From positions 372,001 to 436,000 of the forward strand of contig JAMJFZ010000879.1 in NCBI GenBank assembly GCA_026225945.1: a stretch of 64,000 nucleotides of DNA, given 5' to 3'. Within the stretch, counting starts at the first letter, position 1, and each line of letters starts with the position of its first letter. The notes under the pieces were generated by a model. The model made no database searches. It saw nothing but the letters and a program-made list of their open reading frames with translations, and was not told where the DNA came from. A program made the translations under genes and the position numbers. This document shows, piece after piece, positions 22,695-33,495 of the stretch. The DNA is from Cricetomys ansorgei. Taxonomy: Eukaryota; Chordata; Mammalia; Rodentia; Nesomyidae.

Positions 22695-22949
22695 TTGTGC
22701 TTTTCAAGAGAGGGGAGGCCAGACCTGCTGTCTACATGTGTAGACATCGCCCAGTGACATAACTACTACTGTCACCTGCTTGCAAAGGATGAAAGTGAGC
22801 GCCAAAGGGGTTTAAACCCCATCCTTATCGGTCAAAGCTGGGACACCCACCTGTCAGACGCTCCATCCTCCTCTGAAGTGGGTTGACATCTCTGTTTACA
22901 CTGCAGAGATTGTATCTTTTTTTGTGTTGTGTGACTATAATATTTCTCA

Positions 22950-23170
22950 TGGCACCCAGCTGGCTCAGCAAGTAAAGGTGCTTACAGCTAAGTCCGACAA
23001 CCGGAGTTCCAACCTAAGTTCGATCCATGGAACCCCCATGGTGGAAAGAGAGAACTGGTTCCATGGAGTTGTCCTCTGACCTCCACACAAGTGATATGGC
23101 AGGCAGGTAAACACACACACACACACACACACACCATGTACACATGTAACAATGATGCCTTAATAGAAAT
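22950..23170 (+). mobile_element. B3-related SINE with internal CA tail
   Basis: GGCTCAGCAAGTAAAGGTGC, AAGTTCGATCCATGGAACCC, GTTGTCCTCTGACCTCCACA, then a (CA)n run at 23110-23134. tRNA-derived head with A and B box traces. Confidence 0.8.
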
Positions 23171-23879
23171 TCTCAAAATCGCTCTCAATAGTTCTTTATA
23201 GTTAGATTTAACACTTAGGTCTCAGCATGGACCTGTACCCTCCCTTAGCAAACTAGATTTGACAACTAGGATTTTCAATAAAGGAAACTCCTTATTAGGC
23301 CATCAGAGTTCCAGATCTCCTGTGTTTCCCTTCCAATGGGAAACAGAAGAGGTTAGGGCTCCTCTAAGAGCATCCAAACCAGAACCACAGAGGCAAGTGG
23401 TGCAGGTGCAGCCTTACTGGCCAGGTCCTGAGACTTTGTGACTATGTTTTCTGCCCCCTCATTCGCCGAAGTAAGAGACCCCAAAGGAGAAATCAGACCC
23501 AGAAAATATTCAACTCTGTCTCTTTAATTAGACAACTCCTGAAAGCGGGATCTCTGCCTCAGTCCTCTCAGAACACCCAGAGGACACAAAGGACCCTGGC
23601 TGTGCCTGTGCTCCACACTGATGCAGACCCCAGGCCTGCTTGAAGCCAGTGCGGGTGCAGCACAGGTCTCTCTCCCTGGGCAAAGAATAGAGACCTGAGG
23701 CTAAGCCCCGAGGGTCGAAATAAGTGGTGCGTTTGTATCCAGGTTTCCCTGTTTTCAGAAGACCTGGGAATTTTCTTGAATGTCAGAGTTTGGATTCAAG
23801 AACAACCTTCAGTTGTTAAAGAAACAATTCTATAGCGTGGGTCTCAACCTTCGCTTGCGATAGACAGACATGAGGAAAC

Positions 23880-24100
23880 TTTTATTTGGTTGTTTTTTAT
23901 TCTTGTTTTTATGCTTGACACATCTTGTAGCTCAACTTCCAATTCAAGGTAACTGAGGATGACTTGAATTTCTTGATCTTCCTGGCTCCGCCTCCCAAGG
24001 GCTGGGATTACAGGTGTAAAGCGCCACACCCCATTTTATGCATGACTTCCAGTATGAGGCAATCACTCTACTGACTGAGTTACTTCTTTGGCCTGTGTTT
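23880..24100 (-). mobile_element. B4-type SINE
   Basis: Complement orientation: TTCCTGGCTCCGCCTCCCAA, GGGCTGGGATTACAGGTGTA, then an ID-like complement with CTCTACTGACTGAGTTAC. Confidence 0.7.
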
Positions 24101-24387
24101 TGTCTCAATTCTTGGTGCCCAGGCAGTGCACGACACAGAAGATACCTGTCTCTGGGGTGCACACTTGCTTCCTTCCCCTAAGGCAAGAATCAAGGCGTTC
24201 AGTGTGTATTCTCTGAAGTATTAAGTACAGTTTGATCATTTATTTTAATTCTGTTGGGTGTGCTCCTAGATTTTAAAATCACTAATAAGTTCTGGCATTT
24301 TGTTTCAGAGTTTGGGCCTTTGTGGCTAACAACTTGGTTTAGGTGTATTTCACATATGATAAATTTCACCTATATCGATTTTAAGAG

Positions 24388-24560
24388 CAACGTTCACCTG
24401 GAAAGTGGTGGTATACACCTTTCATCCTAGTGCTCAAGAGGCAGAGACTCATGGATCTCTGTGAGTTCGAAGCCAGCCTGGTCTACAGAGTGAGTTCCAG
24501 GACAGCCAGAGTTACAGCAGAGGAACCCTGTCTTAAAATAAAATAATAAAATAAAATAAA
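24388..24560 (+). mobile_element. B1 SINE
   Basis: GTGAGTTCGAAGCCAGCCTG, TACAGAGTGAGTTCCAGGAC and GGAACCCTGTCTTAAAATAA with an (AAAT)n tail. Confidence 0.93.
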
Positions 24561-26391
24561 CAAAAGAGTGCAGCTGTCACTATAGGGACATTGACATGTT
24601 AGTGTCTTTCCACCTCCCTTGAAGAACAGTAAGGAACGCAGTTCATTTAAACATAATCAATGGTCTACCTGCGTGGGGAGCAAAGAAAGCCTTGGTTTCC
24701 AGAATTCCTTTATCTCCCGATATTGGCCAGCTTGAGCTATTTGCTCTACCAGGGAATTAGCAAATTTGGAACCGCTGAGGATTTAACCTCCATCCTGCAA
24801 AACTGAATATTTAATCACCAACAGAAGCCAGCCCCAGCCCCCAGCACACCAGTGAGATAGCTGAGAATCTTGGCAGGAGCCTGCGGCCTCTGGCCGAATT
24901 CTGAATATAAATGAAACTTGTTCTTTGAACTTACAATCTACTTTGGTGAGGCTTGTTTTGTACAAAGCCTCCAGAAAAATCCAGTTTTTTCAAGCCCCAT
25001 TTTTAAAAAAAAAATGATTTTTTAAAAAAAGGTTGGTAATGGATAGATAAAGATGTAGGGTTAATTACTTGAATTTTAAATTATCTTAATGGGTTATTTG
25101 AGTGGCTAGGTGTTTCCTTTTGTTGTTACTGCTTTATTTCTCGTGGTGCCAGATATGGACCCAGGTGTCTTGTGTATTTTATAGAGATGTAAAGAGATAA
25201 TTTAGTGGAGGTATATACACACAGAAAGGGGGTTTAGTCGTGATTCTTCGGTCCATATTTTTCCTCAGGCTCTGGAATATGTAAATACTGTGACTTGAAC
25301 CCAGAACTACAACAAATCCAGCCCTCTCCCTCCGGGAGCACACAGGACTTTCTCAGACCATTGGCTGCATAGGGAGACTCAGACCCAATCAAGCCTCTCA
25401 GCTCCTGTAGAGCGCCAACCCAAATGCACTTGTTTTCCTCTTTGGTGCATTAGTGAACCCAAAAGGGAGAAGAGAAACAAAGCCCTGTTTGTTATGGAGG
25501 TGTAGGAAGAACGCTACAAGCCAGGGCAGCGAGGCAGGGGAGGCTCGGCCCTGTGGACCAAGAGGTAGGGAGTGGGTCAGCACTTGGGCCACCCAGCTAC
25601 AGCTCCCCACGCCCAGCACCCCAGCAAGACACAGAGTCCCAGGACCACAGGGCCCTAGGACCTCAGCGCCGCCAGAACTCGCAGGGCTAGGGGTGGTATG
25701 GATAGGTTTTGTCCAGTTTTCCAGCTCCTGTTTGATAAGGGTTTATAACCCAACCACTAACACGCCTACACAGAGAGCCCGTGACCGAGGAGCAGCCAGG
25801 CCAGGCTTCAGGCCCACGGGGACACACAGGCAAGGGGGAAGAGGGTGCGGATTCCTGTGGCTCTTCTACAGCTCAAAGGTGGGTCCAAGGAAAAGCTCCA
25901 GAGAGTTTCTGGGCTTTTAATTGATAATAAAGCAGATCTGGCTATCAAAGGAAGGTGACTCAGGAGGACGGCAGTTGGCATGGCAACTTCTGCTGACACA
26001 GATGAAAGAGTCTGCAGAGATTAAGACGGGTGTAGATTAAACCTTCTCTACAGAACCTTGCCCGGAAGTGTGCTCTTTTCTAAGAGTCCCTGGAATCTGG
26101 GCTAACAGCTGCTAGGAATGTCCCCATCCCTGCTCCTCAAGAGATTTCTTCTTACACCTTCTTAGCCAGAGGGAAATCAAATTTCATAGGAGTTAGACTC
26201 AGCCGATTCCAGCCTGAAGCTAGTACGTTGCTCATTTCCAGAGACGCTTTAAGCAAAAGCAAAGATCTGATTCTTTTAAAGTACATGTTTGTACACAAAA
26301 ATACATTCTCTTTAGGAACTGACATTTGAATGAGGATGGATCCGTTTTGGGAGTCCTAAGCAGCTTACAAAAGAGAAATCATAGGTTATCA

Positions 26392-26598
26392 CAACGGTTC
26401 TCAACCTGTGGGTCACAACCCCTTTGGGAGGTTGAATGACCTTTTCACAGGGGTTGCCCAAGACCATCTGCACACCAGATATTTGTGATTCGCAACAAGA
26501 GCAACATTACCGTTATGAGTATAAGTAATAACAAAAATAATTTTACAATTGGGGTCACCACAACATGAGGTCACAGCACCAGGAAGGTTGAACCATTA
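26392..26598 (-). mobile_element. URR1-like hAT mini-transposon
   Basis: Reverse orientation: CAACGGTTCTCAACCTGTGG at the left, and AGGAAGGTTG followed by AACCATTA at the right. The terminal inverted repeats are recognisable; the target duplication is not. Confidence 0.78.
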
Positions 26599-26737
26599 CA
26601 TTATGATATAACTTTTAGCTTCTGGAATTACATGGCCTACTGTTACTATGTAGAGAAACATAGGTAGTTTTTTGTTTGTTTGTTTTGCTTGCTTGTTTTT
26701 TGTTTTTAATGAAAGTTTGCCTGTTTTAAAAAAAAAT

Positions 26738-26870
26738 ATTTGCAAGGTGGATGTCGCGTGTTAGTAATCCCAGCACTAGGGTTGCTGAGGCAGGAGGATT
26801 TGTGAGTTTGAGGCCAGCCTAAGCTACATAGGAAGGCCCCCAAAAGGAAGGGAGGAAAACAGAAACTTTG
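26738..26870 (+). mobile_element. B1-type SINE
   Basis: TTAGTAATCCCAGCACTAGG, GGCAGGAGGATTTGTGAGTT and GAGGCCAGCCTAAGCTACAT. Confidence 0.85.
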
Positions 26871-27105
26871 TTGTCATGTAAGAGAAAGTCAGACATTGAC
26901 AAAAAGAAAAAAGAAAGCCGTTTAGTAATTTAATTAGTAATTAAATAATTTTGGCTTCACAACTTTTACAACCTTAGTACCACGACTGCTCATATGTGCT
27001 ACTGTTGTGGTAAACAAACACTGGAGAACACACACAAATGGCTTGATAGCGCTTAAAAAAAAATGTTAGCTGTAGACCATGACATGAATTTTATATGCAA
27101 CTGAC

Positions 27106-27116
27106 AGACACACACA

Positions 27117-27157
<41 letters not shown>
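27106..27157. repeat. (CA)n microsatellite
   Basis: About 25 AC units with one TA break. Confidence 0.95.
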
Positions 27158-27159
<2 letters not shown>

Positions 27160-27428
27160 CACAAACTTTTCCCTAACCATCAAAACAAGTGGTTGGCAGA
27201 ACTGGTCCTTGGCTGTCAGTTTGCTGATCCAGGAAGACCATGATGATAAATGCAATGAGTCCCCGTTAGAAGGCAGCCACTTGGTGCACATTCGCTCTGG
27301 CCTCCGAAAACACACTTACTCCAGCTTTACATATAAGGACTCTCGGACCCGAGAAATCCCTCTGGCTAAAGGTTCCAGAATACCCAGGTCCAGTGCACAT
27401 CCTTACTTCACAAACCAGGCGGTTTCCC

Positions 27429-27779
27429 CGTTGTGACCGTCATCCGTTATGCTCACTTGCTATGCGCCGACACCACCCCATGCTCGTGTACTGCTGCAGG
27501 TAACCTTCAGGACGGTCACAGTCCAGTAGTACACATTCAGTTTGTAGACGCAGACAGCGACTTTAAAAGCCACGTACACTGACCGAGTACACTGCACCTC
27601 CTATATAGTGGAGCTGAGAACCAGGCATGGGAGATTAGATGACTCCACCGCTGACCGGACGCCCACCAATTAAGCAGTGATGGCGACTGTCCGGTCTTGC
27701 AGGCTTACAAGCACTGTCTTTTGCCCTTTGCCTCGAAGAGAACCTACGTCGCTCGCATACTGCTGGTGTCACACCTGCG
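27429..27779. other. CpG-dense patch in DAPP1 intron 1
   Basis: I count 21 CpG in 351 bases of roughly balanced composition, so CpG depletion is essentially absent, unlike the flanks. A TATA-like CTATATAG is at 27601-27608. There is no recognised repeat, RNA or protein family. It could be an alternative promoter, an enhancer or an insertion of young DNA. Confidence 0.5.
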
Positions 27780-28837
27780 CATAAGGATGAGAAAGGGAGG
27801 AACCTATCTCTTGCCTATGCCCAGGTTTACTAAACCCACACGCTTGACCACAAAGGCAACTTCCTAATTCTTCTCAAACTTCTCCCTTTTCACTAAACTA
27901 ACACACTTTTTGGCGTACGTGTAAACTGAAGAAAAAAGCAAGTTCTATGACTTCAACACAACTTCCTCTAAAGGAGTCAGTCTTTCACTACTTCATTGGG
28001 TAGTAGGCCGCATGAACAGGCCAATATCTCAGTGATCCGGAACCTTCTAACTCCTGTGTGCATTCAGTTTTCTGGGCTAGGAGGGGGAAAAAAAAAAAAG
28101 GAGGTTAAGAGCACTATCAAGTCAAAAGTGTCAACAGGGATATGACACCAGTGATGGGCTCATTCCTCTTCTGTAGACAATTCTGAAAAGTTGGGTTCTA
28201 AAAATGGAAGGTGCTTTTTTCTGTGGCTGTCTATGCTGTGCGCACAGCGAACTGTCTGGGATGTTTCAGCTCCAGCGAGTTTCCTTTTCAGCTGTGCTCT
28301 CCTGTCCTGCCCATGGGTGACTTCCTTCCACTTACATGTTTGGAAACCTGTCCCATGAGTTCCTCTCCGGGACAGGCTGCTTTGCTGCAGTCTTTGCTCT
28401 AATGCTCATTCATAAATCTATCTATGGAATGAGGACATGGGGCAAGGCTGGGAGGATGTGGAAGAGAAGCATGGCTGTGCAGAAGCAAAGTGCACTGAGC
28501 GTATAGCGAGAACACTCACCGGTGTGGGCTGAGGGCCTCACAGGGTCCGGGGAACACTGTCTATCACAGGAAGGACACGCTCATCCAGGAGATCAGCATT
28601 CAGTCTAGCCTGTGTTAGCAAAGCATCCACCTGGCTGCTGTAGAATTTCCCTTCCAGAACCAGCCCTGGGAGTTTGCTTTTTAAAAGCCTTACTTGATTC
28701 TTGGCTCAAAAAAGCACTTTTCCATACTTCTGACTCCTGCTCCCTGTTGTGCACTTGCCTAGAGCTGAGCATAGTCCAGGCAGCTAGGTCTTCAAACTGC
28801 TCCTTGCTCTCCTCCAGATGCTCTGTGGCAGACCTCA

Positions 28838-28857
28838 CCCCACCCCACCCCACCCCC
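28838..28857 (-). other. G-quadruplex motif
   Basis: Four C4-5 tracts on the plus strand separated by single A; the minus strand has four G4 tracts with one-base loops. Confidence 0.75.
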
Positions 28858-29124
28858 AGCCCAAGCCCATGCCCTACCATCCAGTGCCTGACCAAGTTAT
28901 CTGTCCTCTAAAAATATTTACACCTTTAAAATGCATACATATGTAAAGCCATTCAATTATAACAACATGAGAATTATATAAGAGAATGCTATATTTTGGA
29001 GACATATATAATTATACAGGCTGACATATCAAGATATATCCATTTTACTTTACAACTGCTCATCAAAAACTATACAAAAGATGCAGCAAAATGTTAAAAA
29101 TGGATTCTACCTACAGAATTGGTG

Positions 29125-29320
29125 CTACTGGGCCAAAGAGGTGGCTCAGTGGATAAAGGCACTTGCTACCAAAACTGACAATCTGAGTTTAATCTCTGAG
29201 ATCTATATGGTGGAAGAAAAGACCAAATTCCCACAAGCTGTGCTCCACTTCCACACACACATCATGGCATGCACATCACACACACACACACATGCATATA
29301 CACACGCGCGTGAGCGTCTT
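29125..29320 (+). mobile_element. B3-related SINE
   Basis: GAGGTGGCTCAGTGGATAAA, GGCACTTGCTACCAAAACTG and GTGCTCCACTTCCACACACA. Confidence 0.75.
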
Positions 29321-31274
29321 TTAAAATTTACGCATTGTTTATTCTATTTCACACTTTCAGTGTGCTTGAAATTATTTATAATAAGCAGTTAAAATTATAT
29401 TAGTTTGTTAATTATTAGAAATTGGGGAGAGGGGGGAGTCAGTCATTTCTAACCAAAAAGCATGTCTACCTCAAATGACATTGATCAAAATCTTTCCTGT
29501 CTTGTAAGTTTTTTTCTGTGAACACACGCATCACGTGCACAGACTGAATTGTATTCATAATTTGCTCTGACTTTTTGGTAGGATATCCATTATTTTGGTC
29601 TCTGTTCATCTCATCTTGGGGAGTGCATTTCTCCATATGAAACTTTGGATACTTGGATTTGTCTGGATTCCAGAGGGTCTGAGGTAGATCTGGTCAGGGG
29701 GTGATATGGAATCATCGGGTGTTTGTAGGAATATGAAATTAATTACATGGTCATCACATCTAATTTTTCAGTAGGATAATGAGATAATTGAGCATGATGA
29801 GTGGTTCGGAGCCTAGAACTCCTTAGGGAGTTCACAGGTTGGTGAATGAGAAATTAAGTAACACCCAAGTAAGGAATGTGATTGGGAGCTGGCCATTCCA
29901 CTGAGTGGTTTGCACACCAGCAAAACTCCTTTTTAATTTTGTTGCTGTTGTTGTGGTTTTGTTTTGTTTATTTGAGAAGGGGGGAGATGAAAATTTTTTA
30001 AGTTTTTGTCGTTTTGCTTTTCTGAGATGCAGGTGAGTTTTTGTTGTTGTTGTTTGTTTTGTTTTTAATGGGATAAAGGCATTGTGAAAACCCTGAGACT
30101 CACAAATATCTTCTAATTCCTTCTTTGTTTCCTTGAGCGCTGTAAATCCCCAGAGCTGCCTGGGTTCTGGGTTCCTTTTACTGTCCCTGTTGTTCTGACT
30201 CACACCTGTGCCTTTCACATTGTGGGTTGATAACTGACACTTCCCAGGTGTCAATGCTGAGGTGCTAAGGGGTTAGGCCACCAACTTCAGCCCTCCCTTT
30301 GGAAGGGAGCTCCTTAGGACTGTAATCATTCACTTTACCTTCTCCATATGAGCCTACCTCTTGTCAAAGGACAGATGTGTAAGAGTTTGTTGACTTAAAG
30401 CCAGGACCAGAACTCACGAACTCATGGTTGCTGACTTCAACCTGGTGATGTCATACTCTGGACTTCTCAGTCCCCTTCCATCCAAGGTTTTTAACACCTG
30501 AACTAAACTGCTGCCAGTTAGAGGTGTTGGTACCAAACAGTAGAGATGGGGTAAGGACTTCCTGCCGGTAATTTACATCCCTTGAGGTTTAGGACTCTTT
30601 CCTGTACCCACAAAGGTAGGCTGCTACTGGCAAGCATAGTCCTAAGACAGTTAACCCTGAACCAGCACTTTCTGAGAGATCCACGGATGATCAGAGCAAA
30701 TGTACAATCGACTTGATTTCCTTCAGAGATGGGGCCTCCCACCTTGAGTTCGGGATCATTGACCAGCCAGTCTAGGCATCTTCAAGTTCTTACCCATGGA
30801 ATGTTTTTCCCAGTGCAAACTAAGCATTTCCTTTGTCCCACCCTTGGGGGAATGATGCTCTAACACTGTTCGGGCTGCCCAGAGACTGAACACAAAAGAA
30901 CTTGCTGTGGTGTGATATAATTTCTAGCCCTCTCTCCAGGTAATGGCTGTGTCACTCAGCTGCTCCCAGTATCCACCTTCTCTAGGCTCAGGGTCTGCTC
31001 TGAGTCTCCTTTTGTGTGATTGCTGTGTTCTCTGCTTCTTTCTTCTAGATGACTGGGTATCTGTGTATATTCTCTAAGTCATTACTTACTGTTCCTAGCT
31101 GCACACAGAATACATACATACATCAGCTGGGCATGTGAGCTGTGAGATCTTGCGCTCTCCACCTCCCTCTCCACCCCTCCGTTCCTTTCTTCCTCTTCCT
31201 TTCTTCAGTTTCTTCCCTCCTTTGATTCCACTTGGAGGAGGGTCCTGATAAGAGGAGCTCCCACCTCTCTTTTT

Positions 31275-31375
31275 TCATTCATTCTTTCCTGTATCCTTTG
31301 AGACTCATGTTAACTATGTAACCTAGCCTGGCCTTGAACTCCCAATCCTCCTGGGTGCTGCACACAATGCCCTGC
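31275..31375 (-). mobile_element. B1-type SINE fragment
   Basis: TATGTAACCTAGCCTGGCCT and TTGAACTCCCAATCCTCCTG. Diverged. Confidence 0.55.
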
Positions 31376-32684
31376 TGTATCTGTGTTTCTGTCTCTTTGA
31401 CTCCTATGTCTCTGAGATTCCGTGAGTATCTGTCTGAATCTCTGCACCTCTTCCTCCATTTGTCTTTGTGTCTCCGCCTCCCAGAACTTCTGACTTTTAC
31501 CTCAGCCTCCAAGAACTGGCTGATCCTGGTCTCTGACTACCAGAGAATTCTCTTCTTCTTTCAGTCCTGGTTTCTTTGATCTGAGGTTTGACACGCACAC
31601 ACAAAACTTCGACACTTGCTGTAGTTGCTAGATATTTTGCATGCTGTACCTCTGCCCATCCATCACCCAGGTCTGTTTCCTAAGGCCTGGGACAACTAGC
31701 CTCACCACTTAGCTCTGCTGGTAGGATGCATAGGTGGGGCAATTAGAGCAGAGGCATGGAAAGTCCCAGCCGTGTTGATTCCATCACTGAAAACTCCCTG
31801 CTGGAAAGACCGTGCCTCCCCCGTACTGCGTGCTGCGCCTACCAGAGCTGTTTATGAACTTCCCCAACCCTGCGTGAAGCCTTCTTCTTGCCTCTCTTTA
31901 CTTGAGGAGTTAAGTTCAACCCTGTGGGTGCTGTGCATTTGGACGTTCTATAGACGAGACTACCTCGTCTCAGATACAGCCAGACTGTAACATGAAGGAC
32001 AGCACCGAGAGGTCCTGAGCTAAGTAAGAGAGGTCTTTATCTTACACTGGCAATTCTGATGACACACAGAGAGTTCAAGCGCTTTGCCTTTCACACAGTT
32101 GAAGCATCCAGCACCAGCTCAATGTACAAAGAAGCATAAATGAAATCAACACCCAAGCAATCCAATGGAACAACTCAGGAGCCAAGGGCAGAGCAGCCCA
32201 AGTGAAGACGGTTTTGGAGTGGGAAACCCCAGTGGGGTCATCTTGTGTTTCGTCACCACCATGTTCACCGGAAAGTGAAGCTAAGCTGTCGGTTCAACCA
32301 CAGATCAATTAGAGAAGGAGAGGAACAGAATATTACACATTTATTGTTCAGGGCTTACAGACTTCAGGGGGTGTCACAGTCATTCAAAAATGAGAACAAT
32401 TCTGAAAGAGAAGGAACAAAATTAAAAAAAATATATACCACATATACCATCTTGAGTACCTATGCTAGCTGTTCAACTCCTTGGCCTTTTATCTGCTTTC
32501 TTATAGTCAGGAGTTTCTATTCCTGCTTTTGGTTCAAATGTATGTCCCTTTATAACTAGAGACAGAATCCAAGTTCCAGGACACTACTCTTTGCTGAGAA
32601 GGGGGTAGGGAGCACGATTAAATATATTAATCATCTGTAGGCATGGGTTGCTAAGAAATTTTCTCTCCAGGAAATAAATACTTT

Positions 32685-32830
32685 AGGGCTGAGGGTGTGG
32701 TTTAGTAGCAGAGTATTTACCAAACATGTGCAAGGCCCCGGGTTCAACCTCAGTACCCAGGAGAGAAGGAGGGAGGGTGGGAGGAAGGAAGGAAGAAAGG
32801 GAGGGAGGAAAAGGAAAGAAAGAAATAAGT
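32685..32830 (+). mobile_element. ID-type SINE with purine-rich tail
   Basis: GGGTGTGGTTTAGTAGCAGA, GTGCAAGGCCCCGGGTTCAA, then a GGGA/GGAA tract. Confidence 0.8.
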
Positions 32831-32985
32831 AATACCTTAAATACATATACAAACCACCAGTTTTTCTAACATTTTGAATTACTCCCCAGTCTGGAACCCG
32901 TGCTTCAGCCAGGTATTCTGCTGTCCACGTATACCATACATAAATTACCCCCAGTGTCTTCACTTGTGTAGTTTCCTCTTGAGGT

Positions 32986-33073
32986 CCCTCTCTGTCTCTC
33001 TCTGTCTCTCTGTCTCTCTGTCTCTCTGTCTCTCTGTCTCTCTGTCTCTCTGTCTCTCTGTCTCTCTCTCTCC
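32986..33073. repeat. (TCTCTCTG)n minisatellite
   Basis: About nine near-identical 8-base units with a pure (TC)n end. The Ser/Leu-rich frame through it is an artefact of the repeat. Confidence 0.95.
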
Positions 33074-33344
33074 CTAATAGATCAAGTATCTGTTCTTCAA
33101 GCCAGGATCATGATCGTCTTCCTTCAGGAAGCTTTCCAGGATCTTTCCTACCTTCCATGAGATTCAGGACCTTTCAATACTAAGAAGACCTCCACAGGGG
33201 ACTTCGGATTGAGCTAACCTGAAGAACCTTCTTCTTTCCTTTCTGTACTGAAACCCATGTAGTACTTTGTCTTGCTCTTTTCTCCAGATGGCAAACATCA
33301 AACTCAAGCCACTAGGGCTATTAAAGTGAATGAAAGTTCTTTAA

Positions 33345-33495
33345 CATCCATGGTTCTCAAATTCTTAGCAGGGTAGCAATAGCTTGCACCTCAACAAGCC
33401 AGAGGCCTGGCAGACAAGAGTATACATTTCTAGCAAGATGTCAGGTGCTGCTGCTGAGGCTAGCCTATATTTTGAGTAGCAAGGCTTTGCCCTGA
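33345..33495 (+). mobile_element. Ancient hAT-Charlie-type mini-element
   Basis: Starts CCATGGTTCTCAAA and ends TTTTGAGTAGCAAGG, with the internal block CAGGTGCTGCTGCTGAGGC. Typical of old eutherian MER-type elements; exact family not named. Confidence 0.5.

Noticed and set aside
25453..25999. 155-codon frame in intron 1
   Set aside because: GC-rich, low-complexity product without a recognisable domain; open because of base composition.
32874..33077. Ser/Leu/Cys-rich reading frame
   Set aside because: It is the translation of the (TCTCTCTG)n minisatellite.
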